Shown here: positions 29,861 to 42,436 of the stretch, piece after piece
How the letters are laid out: every line of letters begins with the position of its first letter
Numbering within the stretch: the stretch's first letter is position 1
Assembly: GCA_949710005.1 (NCBI GenBank)
Contig: OX453276.1
Location: forward strand, 26,433,346-26,497,345
DNA length: 64,000 nucleotides
Source: Ricordea florida
Taxonomy: Eukaryota; Cnidaria; Anthozoa; Corallimorpharia; Ricordeidae
Direction of reading: 5' to 3'
Position numbers and translations under genes: made by a program
The notes under the pieces: model-generated
Databases searched by the model: none
The model's input: the letters and a program-made list of their open reading frames with translations, nothing else
What the model was told of the DNA's origin: nothing

Positions 29861-31484
29861 GGCACTCGGTAAAGCGCATACCTCCGCCTCGCCACATATT
29901 GTTGTCTTAAGAGTTTGGATCCACAAATAAGAGCTATTTGAAGAAAAGTATATCCGATTGAGGAGTATTATTGTTGTTTTTTCCACATATCGCTTTTTCG
30001 CCTTTCATAACTTGGAATCAGATGAATGGCATCAAGTTTCACAACTGTTTTCTACCGCGGGAACCAAGAAAGCTGATTGGTCAACATTAATTCGATTAGT
30101 AAAGAAACCCAATTATCACTGAAATTTCTGGGCGTCTGTAAAAGCAGGAACATGAAACATTCTGGAACATCCCGTAACATGAAAAAAATTTTAAAAAAAT
30201 TATAGCAAGAAATAAATAAAACAATAAACATACTTTATATGTATCGAAAATAGACATAAATACATAAAATAAAAACGAAAAATAAAGAAAGAAAATGAAT
30301 CTGGTGTCTTCTCCGAGTATAAGAAAACAATATTTTGTCGGAATCACGATAGGATAAAGCTTTATCCTCTCTTGGTCGAATTGATTGGCTGGGCGAGTGA
30401 GGGAAGTTCCATGCAAATGATAGTCATGATTGAGGGCTCGCCTCTTTAAAATATAGTAGATTGGGTTGCTAATAGGGAAATTTGAAAGCTTCCCTCGCTC
30501 AGCCATCTCCCATAATGGTTTGCCTTGAATCAAGAGAGAATCATGACGGTTATCCATTTAACAAGAGCTTAGGGACTACTGGCTTTGGATTTAAAAGGAA
30601 AGATTTATATTGGTGGTAGATACTATACTGTTCACAGTCCCCGATTTTTAGATGGTGATTGCGGCCATCTTGGTTTCTCATGGCGAGCGAAATCTGGGGA
30701 GAGTTCCAAATGCCCCTTGGGACGGGTACTCGTTTCGTTCGCTGTACAAAACTACGATGGCGGCGATCGGCAGGAAAATAAGTATAGGCAAGTTCTTATT
30801 TGTTTCATACGAAGACGATTTCACATGGATTACTTGGTTGTCTAAACTAGTGTAGAGTAGTCGAGAATTACAAGCCAATTTCTTTCTTTCTTTAGTTTTA
30901 CTTTTTGGGCTCTTTAGTTATGTTTATATTTATTGTCTTATTTATTTCTTGCTATTGTTTTCTTTTTTTAATTTTTTTAAAATTTTTCATGTTCCGGGAT
31001 ATTCCGGAATGTTCCGGCATGTTCCGGAATGTTCCAGGTTCCTGCTCTTATCGACGCCCGAAATTTCTGTAAAACCTTAGAAAACGTTCTGATAAAATCG
31101 CTCAGCTTAAACACGACAAGAATTGCGGTGCGATATACAGTCTCGTAGGTTTCTTGCAGTCGTGGAACCAGCCATATAGTATACAATATATACAAAACTT
31201 AGGCGTAAACTGACATTCACGTTTGTTCGAAGCCGTATTATCAAGTGTAGCCCGAGTAAACGCTCCCGAGAGCGTCTATTCTGGATCTGAGATCCGGAGT
31301 TTAACCCAGATAAATCCCAAATTTTAATCGATTAATCCTGGGTATATGTGCGACCTTTCCACCAAATTTGGTGCAAATCCGTTGATTAGTTTTTTGCGTA
31401 AGACGATTAACAGACAGACAAACAAACAAACAAACAAACAGACAGGGGTGAAAACATAACATCCTTGGCGGAGGTAATAATCCG
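29861..31484. mobile_element. Unclassified insertion with internal inverted repeat and (AAAC)n tail
   Basis: This 1.6 kb non-satellite block is bounded by satellite on both sides. It starts GTAGGGCACTCGGTAAAGCG then ACCTCCGCC, and ends GGCGGAGGTAATAA after a (CAAA)n tract at about 31414-31438. The last 100 bp (TTTGGTGCAAATCCGTTGATT onwards) match a dispersed 3' end I recall from many marine invertebrate genomes. Inside, 30110-30228 and about 30945-31075 are imperfect inverted repeats rich in GGAACATTCCGGAAC. No protein-coding gene is seen; 30096-30557 and the other frames are chance. Confidence 0.6.
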
Positions 31485-31556
31485 ATTTTAAACACCCAAA
31501 AATAACCACCAACAACAGCCAATTTTTACACTCCGAAGACCACCTTAAAAATAAGC
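31485..31556 (+). repeat. Satellite remnant between two insertions
   Basis: 72 bp, one dimeric satellite unit, between the unclassified insertion and the 3' end of the CR1 element. The identical unit, inverted, follows the 27579-28918 CR1 copy. Confidence 0.85.
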
Positions 31557-31721
31557 TTTTATTTATTTGTTTATTTAACATTTCTTTATACGGTTAAAAA
31601 TCATCAGGTAATACTAATATTTAATATTTAAAAATCAATACTAATAAACTACTAAAAAACAGTCCATTGTAAATACTAATTAATAAAAAATTGAAGTAGA
31701 AATTCCTAATTAAATATTAAA

Positions 31722-34684
31722 CTAATCCTGTTTTCCATGAATGCCGTGTCTAACTTTACTTTTAAATTGATTAAATGACTTTATCATCCTGAGATTGCAA
31801 GGTAGGCTGTTCCAGAGAAATGCACCACTGTAACTAAAGCTATTTTTCATATAGTTAGTTGGTGGATGAGGTACAACCAGTTTGTTTTCGGAATCCCTTA
31901 AAGAATAGCGCATTCCACTACGTTTTAGAAATTTAGACGATAGGTATTCAGGAACCAAGCCATTTAAAGATTTATATACCATTAAGGTCTTCTGAATTTG
32001 ACGCTGGGTACACAAATCTTTCCAACCCAGTTGTCGTATTAGACCTTTGGCATCAGTATCATAACTAGAAAAAGTTAACACGCGAGCAGCGCGGTTCTGA
32101 AGCTTTTGTAGCCTGTCCGACAAAGTTTTACCGCAATTACCCCAGACAAGATTGCAGTAGTCAAAATGAGGTTGAATTAAAGCACTGTATGTATAAAGCA
32201 GTGTAGCTGGTGGAACAAAAGGCCTAACTCGTTTTATGGCACCAATCCCAGATGCAATCTTTTTAGACAATTATTTATCAATATGGGTTTGCCAAGTTAG
32301 GTTTTCGTCGATCAACACACCGAGCGATTTGACTGAGGAGACACGGTTTATTGGAACATTATTAATTGAGAGCTCAAGTGTATCTGGAAGGGTACTCAAT
32401 CTTTGTCTAGAACCAATCAACATAAATTCAGTTTTTGTCGCGTTTAAAGTAAGTTTGTTAGAAGTAAGCCATTTGTTTAAATTACTTAGTTCATGATTTA
32501 GATTAGACTCTATAGAGCTCAAATCCACTCCCGCATATGTGATGTGAGTGTCATCAGCATACATCCGAGACTGACATGATGATAAGCAGTTGGGCAAGTC
32601 GTTAATGTAAATAAGAAATAATAGGGGACCTAGGATTGTTCCTTGAGGTACCCCACATTTTAGTGAACAGGTTTCAGAAAGAGAACCATTAACAAGACAT
32701 CGTTGTGTACGGCTAGTTAAATATGAGTTGAACCAGGCAAGAGCTATTCCTTGAACTCCGTATAGGTTCATTTTAGTTAAAAGAATTTCATGATCAAAGG
32801 TGTCGAACGTTTTTTTTAAATTGAGAAAGACTACGGCATTAAATTTCCGCGATCGATATTAAGCGCCCAACTATCGGTAGCTTCTAATAGAGCAGTAAGA
32901 GTTGAATGCAATGAGCGAAAGCCCGACTGTTGCTTAGAAATGACGTCCTCTTTAGTTAGAAAGCTATATAGCTGGTCATACACGATCCTCTCGAATACCT
33001 TAACAAATACTGGAATGACTGAAATTTGTCGATAATTATTTAGATCAGATCGCTCACCCGGCTTAAACAACGGAGTAACTCTAGCACATTTCCAATCGTC
33101 AGGAAACATACCAGAAGTCAAAGACTTGTTAAAGAGGTCAGATAAAGAGACCGAAATAAGATCAGCACATTCACGGATTAATCTAGCAGAAATGCTATCA
33201 AGACCTGTTGCTTTGGATCTAGATAATTTGTTTAGATGAGAAAAAACAATATTACTGCTAGTTGGACAGAAATGGAATGTTTTGTTGTTACAAGTGATAA
33301 AGTTAGTGTAGCTCGAATCATCATTTTGACCTATTGGAGGTATTTCATTGGCAAGTCTGGGCCCGATTGTTGAAAAATGGTCATTAAACGTGTCTGAAAT
33401 TTCACTAGAATTATTGATTGTAACGTCATTTACTTTGAGTTCTTTCACAGTCTCATTGCTTTTACGCCGAGATGTAAGTTCATTAATCGTTTGCCAAGTT
33501 TTCTTAGAGTTGCCCTCAAAATGCATAAAAGCTTTCGAAAAATAAGATGCCTTAGCAGTTTTGATCCTATTATTTATTGAGTTTCGCAGCTTTTTATACT
33601 TTGCCCAATCGCATGGATCATTTGACTTAACAGCTTTTCTCTTGGCAGCGTCACGATCGCGCATACCTATCTTCAAGTCTGAGTTGATCCAGGGTGCCTT
33701 ATGTGATCTTATACGTTTAGTTCTAAATGGAGCATGAATGTTGACAATGGTCAGAAATTTTGCTTTCCAGTCAGCCCACAAAATATTTGGATCATCAGAA
33801 TTACAGCTCTAGTCTTGTTGATAGATATCGTTGCGAAATTTTCCACAATTAAAGTTCTGAAAATTTCTGTAAGATATGGTAGAATGCCCCTTTGATGGGA
33901 AATCAGGAGATAGTTTACGATAAACATAAATAAGGCTATGATCACTGATGCCAATATGACAGACACCGGAACAGACTACCCTGTCAACATAGTTCGTATA
34001 GATTAAGTCAATTAATGTTGATGAGAATTCAGTTATACGGGTCGGTTCACTGATGAGTTGTTGGAGCCCATATAAATCAGATATTTCACATAAACGACGA
34101 GTATTCCTATCATAATAGGGAGAGGCCAAATTGCAGTTAAAATCGCCTACTAAGTAATATTCAAAGCCAAGAGAATCTAATTTCTTGATAAATGATTCAT
34201 AATACGAAAATAACTCTGTCGAGGAACAAGGAGGTCTGTACCAAGTGATTACAAAAAATGGCTTTGAATTGGGTTTACGAATTTCTAGACATAAATTTTC
34301 AAGGTTAACTACATTCAAGTCAGAACGAACCACGAAATTAATCGAAGTTTTTAGATAGAAGCACACACCTCCGCCATTTCTATCTCTATCACGACGAATA
34401 ACTTCATAGCCAGGAATATGGAGCTCACAACTTTTGATAGATTCATCAAGTTTGGTTTCGTTAAGTGAAAGAATATCTATAGAATAATCATCAAGAAGAA
34501 TTCTAAGTTCATCAATATGCTTTGTAAGACTATTGATATTTAAACTGACAATTTTAAAACCGCGTCCAAGCGGTAGAGAATAAGAGATATTTGAAAAAGT
34601 GGCCGTTGGGGAAGAGGTATGATTATTTTCATTAATTAAGACAGGATCCAACAAATTTGTTGAGACATCAGACTCCACATTCAT
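31722..34684 (-). pseudogene. CR1 ORF2: AP endonuclease and reverse transcriptase
   Basis: The frame from ATG 34684 holds the endonuclease (VSLNINSLTKHIDEL, LSLNETKLD, YRPPCSS, VGDFNCNL, GISDHSLIY). An in-frame TAG at 33806-33808 precedes the linker and RT N-terminus (34684 to 32831 otherwise one frame), with APWINSDLK, KATGLDSISARLI and FRSLHSTLTALLEA. A one-base shift near 32832 leads to 32771-31722, which has GVPQGTILGPLLF and YADDTHITYAG, an in-frame TAA at 32271-32273 and the C-terminal region. Target-primed reverse transcription is the expected activity. Catalytic residues survive but the frame does not. Confidence 0.9.
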
Positions 34685-34696
34685 GGAATTTGGGGA

Positions 34697-35498
34697 TCAA
34701 TTATTCCTTAAAAAATTTATAAAATTTCTTTGTAAGAGTTCGTTACCTTCTTTATTTAAGTGGAGCCCGCCTTTGTTAAGTTCCTTTGAGGTAATATTTG
34801 AGTGGCTTACGAGTTTCCAGTCGTTTTGCTTACAAAATTGCTTCAGGCGTCGGTTAACAGCTTTGACTGCATCACCGTAGACATCGTTCCTTGTTGTTAG
34901 TTCAGATACGATTATCTCTGCCTCACAAGCACCCTCAATTTCTCTGACTAAGTCAACAATAGCATCCGCGACGTCATTCGGCGGAGAAGATCTCGTATCA
35001 TTGGTGCCCACATGTAAACAAATTTGGTCGGGGGATCTTTCAATCGTAGGAATAATGTGTGATTTCATGTCATGAATGTTAGCTCCAGGGAATGACTTGA
35101 CAACAACTCGGTGACCCACGGCTTTAGCAACTCTTATACCATGAACATTCTTTATGAGGGAGTCTCCGACAACGACTGTTGTCCGCTCGTCACTCTGTGC
35201 TGAAGCCCCACTGTCGGTACGGTTAGGCTTGTTGTTCGTGGCGATATATTTAGATTTCGTTCCAGTTGAAGACTTTCTTTGTTTCTTGTTAACACCAGTT
35301 TTAACAGTTTTCCAGTCATTAGTGTTCTCTTGAGACTCTTTAACCTTAATTTCATCTTGAATTAATGACTTTGAACTATGCCAATTTGCCGATGATGGCG
35401 AAGTATCTGAAATGTTCTCTCGGCTTTGCTGGTATAGATCTTTGGAAATAATTGAAACAACGAGTTTTAAGGAATCTCGCTCCTCTGAATTCCGATAA
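34697..35498 (-). pseudogene. CR1 ORF1 C-terminal part: SGNH/GDSL esterase domain
   Basis: Minus-strand frame ending at 34697, 13 bp before the ORF2 ATG. The esterase signature is clear: VVVGDSLIKNV (catalytic Ser block), HVGTNDTR (Gly/Asn block) and GGLHLNKEGNELL (Asp/His block). A Lys/Ser/Thr-rich linker precedes it. SGNH esterases in ORF1 are typical of CR1-clade elements. Upstream coding sequence was cut by the L2-like insertion near 35499 and resumes at 36408. Confidence 0.85.
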
Positions 35499-36407
35499 GA
35501 CAGAATGTCTTCTGATTGGAACACGACAACAACTTCAGAAAGTCAGTAACATTAGTACCTTATCGGTTGGGGACTCCCAAATTGCTCCATCTTGTGAAGT
35601 TCGAAACCTAGGAACCTGGTTTGATTCTAAAATGAATATGCTAAGTCATATCAACAAAACTTGCTCATCCGCTTTCTATTATCTTTATAACATGCGCAGA
35701 ATTAGGAAATATTTAAGTCGTTCAGTCACCGAATCATTAGTTCATGCTTTTATCACCAGTAGAATAGATTATTGTAACAGTGTACTATATGGCCTCCCGA
35801 ATTCACATATCATGAAACTCCAACGGATACAGAATGCCGCGGCTCGATTGGTCACCGGAACACCTAGATTCTGCCATGTTACACCATTGCTTTTCCACCT
35901 TCATTGGCTTCCAATAGGTTACCGTATAAAGTTTAAGATTCTACTCTTGACATTTAAGTGCTTATATGGTCTAGCTCCTAATTATCTAATTGATTTCATT
36001 ACTATCAAAAAGCAATCCAGGTACTCTCTAAGGTCAAATGAGTCTATATTCCTCGAGTTGCCAGGCATTAAGACCCATCCAACTCTTGGCGATCGCGCAT
36101 TCCAGTCAGCTGCACCTTATCTCTGGAATGCATTACCTTCGGCAATTCGCAACATGAAGACATTGGACACTTTTAAGACTGCTGTTAAAACTCATTTTTT
36201 CAATTTAGCTTTTAAATAGATTTAATTGTTGGCTTTTACAATAGGTTTTTTTAATACTTTTTATTGTAGGTTTTAATAGTTTCTTATGCTTTAGTCACCT
36301 TTAACATAATTTAATATAATAATATTGTAAAGCGCAACCGAATATATTCATATAGAGGTTTGCGCTATATAAATGTAAATTATTATTATTATTATTATTA
36401 ATTATTA
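35499..36407 (+). pseudogene. L2-like non-LTR 3' fragment nested in CR1 ORF1
   Basis: The plus-strand frame to 36219 starts within the RT C-terminus (DKTECLLIGTRQQL) and runs to the end FKTAVKTHFFNLAFK. It is close in sequence to the element at 1123-1854, and the 3' end (TTTGCGCTATATAAATG then (ATT)n at about 36380-36402) is the same. It is heavily 5'-truncated. The open frame appears to extend to 35452 only because the host CR1 sequence happens to stay open. Confidence 0.88.
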
Positions 36408-37033
36408 TACGGTCGTAACGTTCGCCCATGGTGGCCATCTGTGTACGTAAATAGTCGTTTTCTTCTTTAAACCTTTTGATCGAAGACTCCAAACCTGCTT
36501 CAGCAGGACGATCATCCGAGCAGGACATTTTTTGTTTGATGTCACATATCTCAGACCTAAGATCTTCAATAAGAAGACTGAGACGATGATAACATGGACA
36601 ATTTCTAACCTCGGGTTGGTCATCATTGGTCTTGACAGCCTCGATGTCTTAAGCAACGCTCTTGTTGGTAGGACTCGGGCGAGAGTCTTCGTTCAAAATT
36701 GCTGACTTCAGTCTCTCAGACAAAACGGCTTTATTCCCTGCTTTAGTTAAACCTCGCATGTCAAGTTCAGACTTGAGTTCATTTAAGGCTAAGGTTCTTA
36801 AGTTCTTTTCCTTTTAAGGCCGTTCGAAGAAGTTGTTCGTTGTTACTCGTCCCACCATTGCCAGATTCAACAAAATATTCGCAAGGATGAGTATCTTTCA
36901 CAAGAAAACTGCCGTCTTTCGTTGGATTAATACATAACATTGAAATATCCGGCAAAGAAGATGACTTTCGCAACGTATTCGAAGAAGAAACTGAACTTTC
37001 TTTCGGAGCACATGTCAAACGTCTTGCCGCCAT
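36408..37033 (-). pseudogene. CR1 ORF1 N-terminal part: SAP-like domain and coiled coil
   Basis: ATG at 37033 (MAARRLTCAPKE). A one-base shift near 36790 leads into LNELKSELDMRGLTKAGNKA with following SERLKSAIL, a SAP-type DNA-binding helix-loop-helix. A TAA near 36650 interrupts, then CPCYHRLSLLIEDLRSEI and KRFKEENDYLRTQMATMGE, a coiled coil, up to the nested insertion. A SAP domain at the start of a CR1-like ORF1 would help nucleic-acid binding. Confidence 0.7.
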
Positions 37034-37041
37034 TATGCTTC

Positions 37042-39920
37042 GCTAAATTTTTAACACCCAAAAATGACCACCAAAAACAGCTAATTCTTGCACCACAAAA
37101 TCTACCTTCTAAATCAGCTGATTTTAAACTTCCAACAATGACTACCAAAAACAACTGAGTTTTACATCCCTATAGAGACCTTTAGAAATTAGCTGATTTT
37201 CAACCCCCAAAAATGACCACCAAAAACGGCTGATTCTTACACCACGAAAACGACCCTTAAAATCAGCTGATTTTAGACTTACAAAGAAGGCTATCAATAT
37301 AGCTGCGTTTTACACCCCAAAAGCGACCTTCGAAATCAGCTTACTTCTAACACCCAAAAATGATAAAAGAAAATCAGCTGAGTTTTACACCCCAAAAACG
37401 ACATTCAAAATCAGCTTATTTCTAACACCCAAAAATGACCCCCAAAACAGCTGACTCCTCGAAAACAAGCTTACAAATTAGCTGATTTTAAACTCCAAAA
37501 TATGACTACCAAAAAGTTGCTGATTTTTACACCCCCGAAAAAAACGACCTTCAAAATCAGCTGAATATATACCCTAAAAAATGACCGTCAAAAAAATAAC
37601 TTTTTACTTCCCAAAAACGACCGTCAATGTAACCTGATTTCTCACTTCCAAAAATGACCACCAAAAACAGGTAATTTTTACAAGCCAAAATCTACCTTCT
37701 AAATAGGCTGATTTTCAACTTCCAACAATGACTACCAAAACCAGCTGAAATTTACACCCCGAAAGAGACGTTTAAAAATTAGCTGATTTTCAAGCCATAA
37801 AAATTGCAACCAAAAACAGCTGATTTTTACACCACGAAAACGACCATACAAATCAGCTGATTTTAAACTTCAAAATATGACTTCCAAAATGTGGCTGATT
37901 TTTACACCCCCGAAAAAAACGACCTTCAAAATCAGCTGATTATATACCCTAAAAAATTACCGTCAAAAAAGTAACTTTTTACTTTCCAAAAACGACCGTC
38001 AATATAACCTGATTTCTCACTTCCAAAAATTACCACCAAAAACAGGTAATTTTTACCCTCCCAAAACCACCTTAAAAATCAGCTAAATCTTTATCACCCA
38101 AAAATAATCACCAAAAACAGCTAATTCTTTCACCCCAAAATCTACCTTCTAAATTGGCTGATTTTTAGCTTCCAGCAATGACTACCAAAAAAGGCTTATT
38201 TGAACACCCGTAAACGACCTTTAAAGTAGGCTGATTGTATACCCTAAGAAATGACCGTCAAAACAGCTAATTTTTACACCACGAAAACGACCCTTAAAAT
38301 AAGCTTATTTTTATCTTTCAAAGAAGGCTACCAAAAAACGCTGAGTGTAACATCTAAAAGCGACCTTCAAAATTAAATACAGCTGTCTTTTACAACCCGA
38401 AAATGACCTTCAAAATCAGCTTATTATATACCCTAGGAAATGACCGTCAAAAACAGCTAATTTTTACACCACGAAAACGACCCTTAAAATCAGCTGATTT
38501 TTATCTTTCAAATGGAGGCTAACAAAAAATGCTGAGTTTGACATCCCGAAAACGACCTTCAAAATCGAACACAGCTGTCTTTTACACCCCAAAAACGACT
38601 TTAAAGAATAATCAGCTGATGTTTAACACTCAAAAATTGCCACCAAAAAACAGCTGATTTTTACACCTCGAAAAAAACGTTCAAAATCAACTGATTTTTA
38701 ACACTTAAAAATGTCCACCACAAACATTGAGTTTTACACCAAGAAAACGACCTTAAAAATCAGCCGATTTTAACTCCCTAAATGTCCACCACAAAACACC
38801 TGATTTTTCATTGAGGAAACGACCTTCAAAATCAGCTTATTTTTAACTTCCAAAGATGACTACGAAAAAGAGCTAAATTTTACATCCCGAAAACAACTTT
38901 CACAATCAAAAACAGCTGACTTTTACACCCCGAAAACGACCTTGAAAATCAGCTGATTTTTAACATCCTAAAATTACAACCAAAAACGGCTTCGTTTTAT
39001 GTCCCGAAAACGAACTTTTAAATAAGCTGATTTTAAACCCTAAAAGGCTGATTTTTACACCCGAAAACGACCTTCAGAATCAGCTGATTATATACCCTAA
39101 GAAATGACCGTCAAAAACAGCAAATTTTTACATAACAAAAACGACCCTTAAAATCACCTGATTTTTATCTTTTAAAGGAGGCTACCAAAAAAAGCCGAGT
39201 TTAACATCCCAAAAAAGACCTTCAAAATTGAAAACAGCTGTCTTTTACACCCCCAAAGCGACTTTGAAAATCAGCTGATTTTTAACATCTAAAAATTTCC
39301 ACCAAAAACGGCTGTTTAATTCCCAAAAACGACTGTTTAAATAAGCTGATTTTTAACCCGAAAAAATGACATCCAAAACAAGTAGAATTTTAAAAGCCCT
39401 AAAACGACCCTCAAAATCAACTGATTTTTACACCCCTAAAACGACGTTCATAGTCAGGTAAATTTTAACACCCAAAAATTACCACCAAAAGATTCTGATT
39501 TTTAAACCCCGAAAACGACCTTCAACATCAGCTTATTTTTAACACCCAAAAATGACCATGAAAAACAGATGGTTTTAACACGACGAAAACAACCTTAAAA
39601 ATCAGCTGAGTTTCAACTTCCAAACGTGACTACCCAAAAAGGCATATTTTTACACTCCGAAAACGACCTTAACAATCAGTTGATTATATACCTTAAAAAA
39701 TGACCGTCAAAAGCAGATATTTTTTACACCCTCAAAACGACGTTCAACATAATCTGAGTTTCAACTTCCAAAAATGACCACTAAAAACAGCTAATTTTTA
39801 CTCCCAGAAAATTACCTTTAAAATCAGCTGATTTTCAACACTCACAACAGAACCACAAAAAACAGCAGATTCTTACACCCTGAAAACGACCTTAAAGATC
39901 AGCTGATTTTTAAGTAAGTT
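37042..39920 (+). repeat. Satellite array, segment F, and its right edge
   Basis: The longest uninterrupted satellite stretch in the window (2.9 kb), in forward orientation. Higher-order order is repeated: the blocks with ATTATATACCCT, GACCGTCAAAA and TAACTTTTTACTT recur near 37570 and 37950. The array ends at about 39920, where a different tandem repeat starts. Confidence 0.9.
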
Positions 39921-40495
39921 GATTTTTTCAGCGATCCTACAGTAAAGAGTTAATTAATATACTGCCTTGTACAGCTACAATTTTGTTCTGATAGGATCTA
40001 AAAAAATCGTCTAGAATTGTAGCGCAAAAAAATAAAAGAAATTGCAGCGAAAAGTCCTATACCATGGCTTTCACTTAGACTGATGCGAATACACTTGTTT
40101 CTTAATGATAGTTAAAGTGCATTGAAGTTCTCAGCAACCTTACATTATATATTTGAAGATATTACTGCTTTCTTTCGCTTTGATGTTGTTCTAGTAGGAT
40201 CTGATAAAATTGTTTAGAATTTTAAGTCGGAACAATTAAAAAATTTAGAGCTAATTGTCTTATAGTATGGCTCAAACTATAGACAGATTCAAGAAAAGTG
40301 GCATTTTGCTGCCGGTTTAACAGGGATGACTTTTTCAAAGATACTACAGCAAAGCTTTAATAAAAATACCGCTTTTTAAAGCTATGATTTCTTTCTGATA
40401 GGATCTAGTAAAATTGTCTAGATTTGTAGCGCAGAAAAATAAAAGAACCTGCAGCGAAAAGTCCTATCATATAGACGGATGCGAAATAAACATCA
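39921..40495. repeat. Diverged tandem repeat, period about 200 bp, three copies
   Basis: Matching blocks occur near 39985, 40187 and 40387: TCTGATAGGATCT, then AAAATTGTCTAGA, then TGTAGCGCA, AATAAAAGAA and GCAGCGAAAAGTCCTAT. Copies 1 and 3 are closest; copy 2 is more diverged. No coding content. Confidence 0.7.
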
Positions 40496-42436
40496 TCTAA
40501 TCACTGCAATCAATTAAAAACGTACTTTGCAAAATACTGTTTAAAGAAAACTAAGGCTTTGCTATTTGTACTTGATCCTAAGATCTGATAAATAATCCAT
40601 GAACAGGTTTAGTTCCTCAAGCAAGTTTTTCTCACTTAGTGTCGAATATTGGTATAGAAAGGTAAAACACACTTTGAGCATTTGGCAATTCATTTGAAAT
40701 TTCTTGTTTTGTAATGGAAATTTGTTAAAGTGTTTTGCCATGCAGATTTTAATTTTAAAGGTCACTAACAAGCACAAATGGTAGCCTTTCGAAAACCTGT
40801 CTATATATTTTTCTAGAAAAATACTTGAGCTATCTTTCTCTAATTTATTATAAAGCTAAGATGAGCAGTTATAAAGACCCGCTTAGGAGGTTTGAAGTAT
40901 ATTCAAGTGATAACATTTCTCGTTTGACACAAAACACCGTATGTTCTTAATAATAAGCTTACATCCATTTCTTGTTCTGTTCGTCACATGTAATGTAATG
41001 TGCCATATAAAAAGGCAAAAGCTTAAGCTAACAAGCTCGTCAGCATTCGCAACCTTTCAAATTACTTCAAAATGTAATCTGAGACGAGGCTTTTAATAAA
41101 TTCACGAAACCCATGTTTGTAAATTGAACGTCGGACAAGTAATCCTCAGTAAGTTAAGATCAATTGCACTTTAGGTCACTTGTGTATGGGGTTAGATAAG
41201 TTTCTACTTACGCCGTTTTATCACACTCCTGTTTTTTCGCCGGTTTTGCCGACATGATTTCGAGCGGTTTGTGTGCTGGTGAGAAAAATGACAATACATT
41301 GAAGTAAATATTCTTGAAGTTAACTATAACTAGCCTTAGCAGCCACATATATGACCTTACTATCAGATCAGATACATTTTGGAGCCAAAGGATTAATTTC
41401 AATGCGAAAAAAGGAGAAAAGGTGCCCACTTTCAAGCCAGGGCGACAAAACACTTCGTTTGATGTCAACGACCCGGGATTAACCAACCCTTGGCGTCCTC
41501 TCCTACCGTCCTGGTGTATAAGGTGTTTATTAGGTCTCTGCGAGCGCATGCAGCCAAGTCAACGCAGGATTCCCAAGCAAAGTTGCGATCAAGTGTCAGA
41601 CGGTGCAGGCTCTTGGTCGCCAGCTTACACACCTTGCCCCAAACAAGCATATTGAAAGTAATATATCACAACCGAACGCGAGTTTCTTATAAAGGCTTTC
41701 AAATACTGAGAAACAGATGAAAGCACGTTGCCGAAGGTGGAGTGCTTTTGTTGTTTTGAGGTGTTTGGAACCCCTGATGTGGCTATATGGCTTCTAAAAT
41801 TAAAATTTTTCACGGATTGAAGATAAATGGAAAAGTTTAAATTCCTGTACTTGATCCTGGTGACGCTTTTAAAGATTATGCAGATTTGTACAATGTTCAG
41901 TCGTTGAGTACAAGATTTAGCAAATATGGATGGAAGCACATTAAGCTACTGGCTGCGTATCTTTGACCAGGAGGTTGCGAATAGTGAAAGGATGGTGTAT
42001 CCAGACAATTGACATTCAAAGGCATTTATAAGAAACTGTGGGAAGCTAAGTATCAAATTCTATAAATGCGTCGGATAAAAGGAAAGAAGGAAGACACTAT
42101 CTTCAATACAAGAAACGTTTTTCGTCGAAAACTACAATTAGAATGTAGATCGATCTTTCTTAAATCTTGTATTTTATTAAAGATTTGTTATTTTCCGTCG
42201 TTGTCTCGATGTAAACAAAGAAAAAGAGAAAGAAAGGCGTTACCTTCGAGGATGAACACACCTAGGCCGTCGTCCAAGCACACGACAATTCTGATAGCCT
42301 GGAGGCGCCAATAGCTGTAAGGGCATTATAACTTTGTTAAAAATATAAAAGGGTCGGTACAAAGGCCGTATGGCAAAACACTAAATTTATAATAACGAAT
42401 AATTCCATCCTAAGACCAGGAAAAGCGGAGCAACTT
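40496..42436. other. AT-rich sequence without a supported gene
   Basis: About 1.9 kb. Small frames, such as 41208-41549 on the minus strand, have no family resemblance. A 44 bp minus-strand stretch from ATG 41255 to a GTAAGT donor at 41211 could be a first exon, but nothing continues it. No repeat structure is evident. Confidence 0.4.

Larger units (their letters stand above)
31557..37041 (-). mobile_element. CR1-type non-LTR retrotransposon, near full length, decayed
   Basis: Minus strand. The 5' end is near 37041 (ATG of ORF1 at 37033) and the 3' end near 31557. ORF1 (SAP-like domain, coiled coil, SGNH esterase) is followed by ORF2 (AP endonuclease, reverse transcriptase). ORF1 is split by a nested plus-strand L2-like element at about 35499-36407. 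Satellite continues on both sides (ACCTTAAAAATAAGCT and GCTAAATTTTTAACACCC). Stops and shifts in both ORFs make it inactive. Confidence 0.88.

Noticed and set aside
31301-31581. Frames with repeated CLFVCLFVCL
   Set aside because: Translation of the (CAAA)n tract at the 3' end of an insertion.
1-39920. CRISPR-like array because of regularly spaced repeats
   Set aside because: Units are contiguous, diverged, AT-rich and dimeric with no conserved-repeat/variable-spacer pattern; this is eukaryotic satellite DNA.
41212-41255. Possible first exon (MSAKPAKKQECDKT) on the minus strand with GTAAGT donor
   Set aside because: Only 44 bp, no continuing exon identified, no family match.
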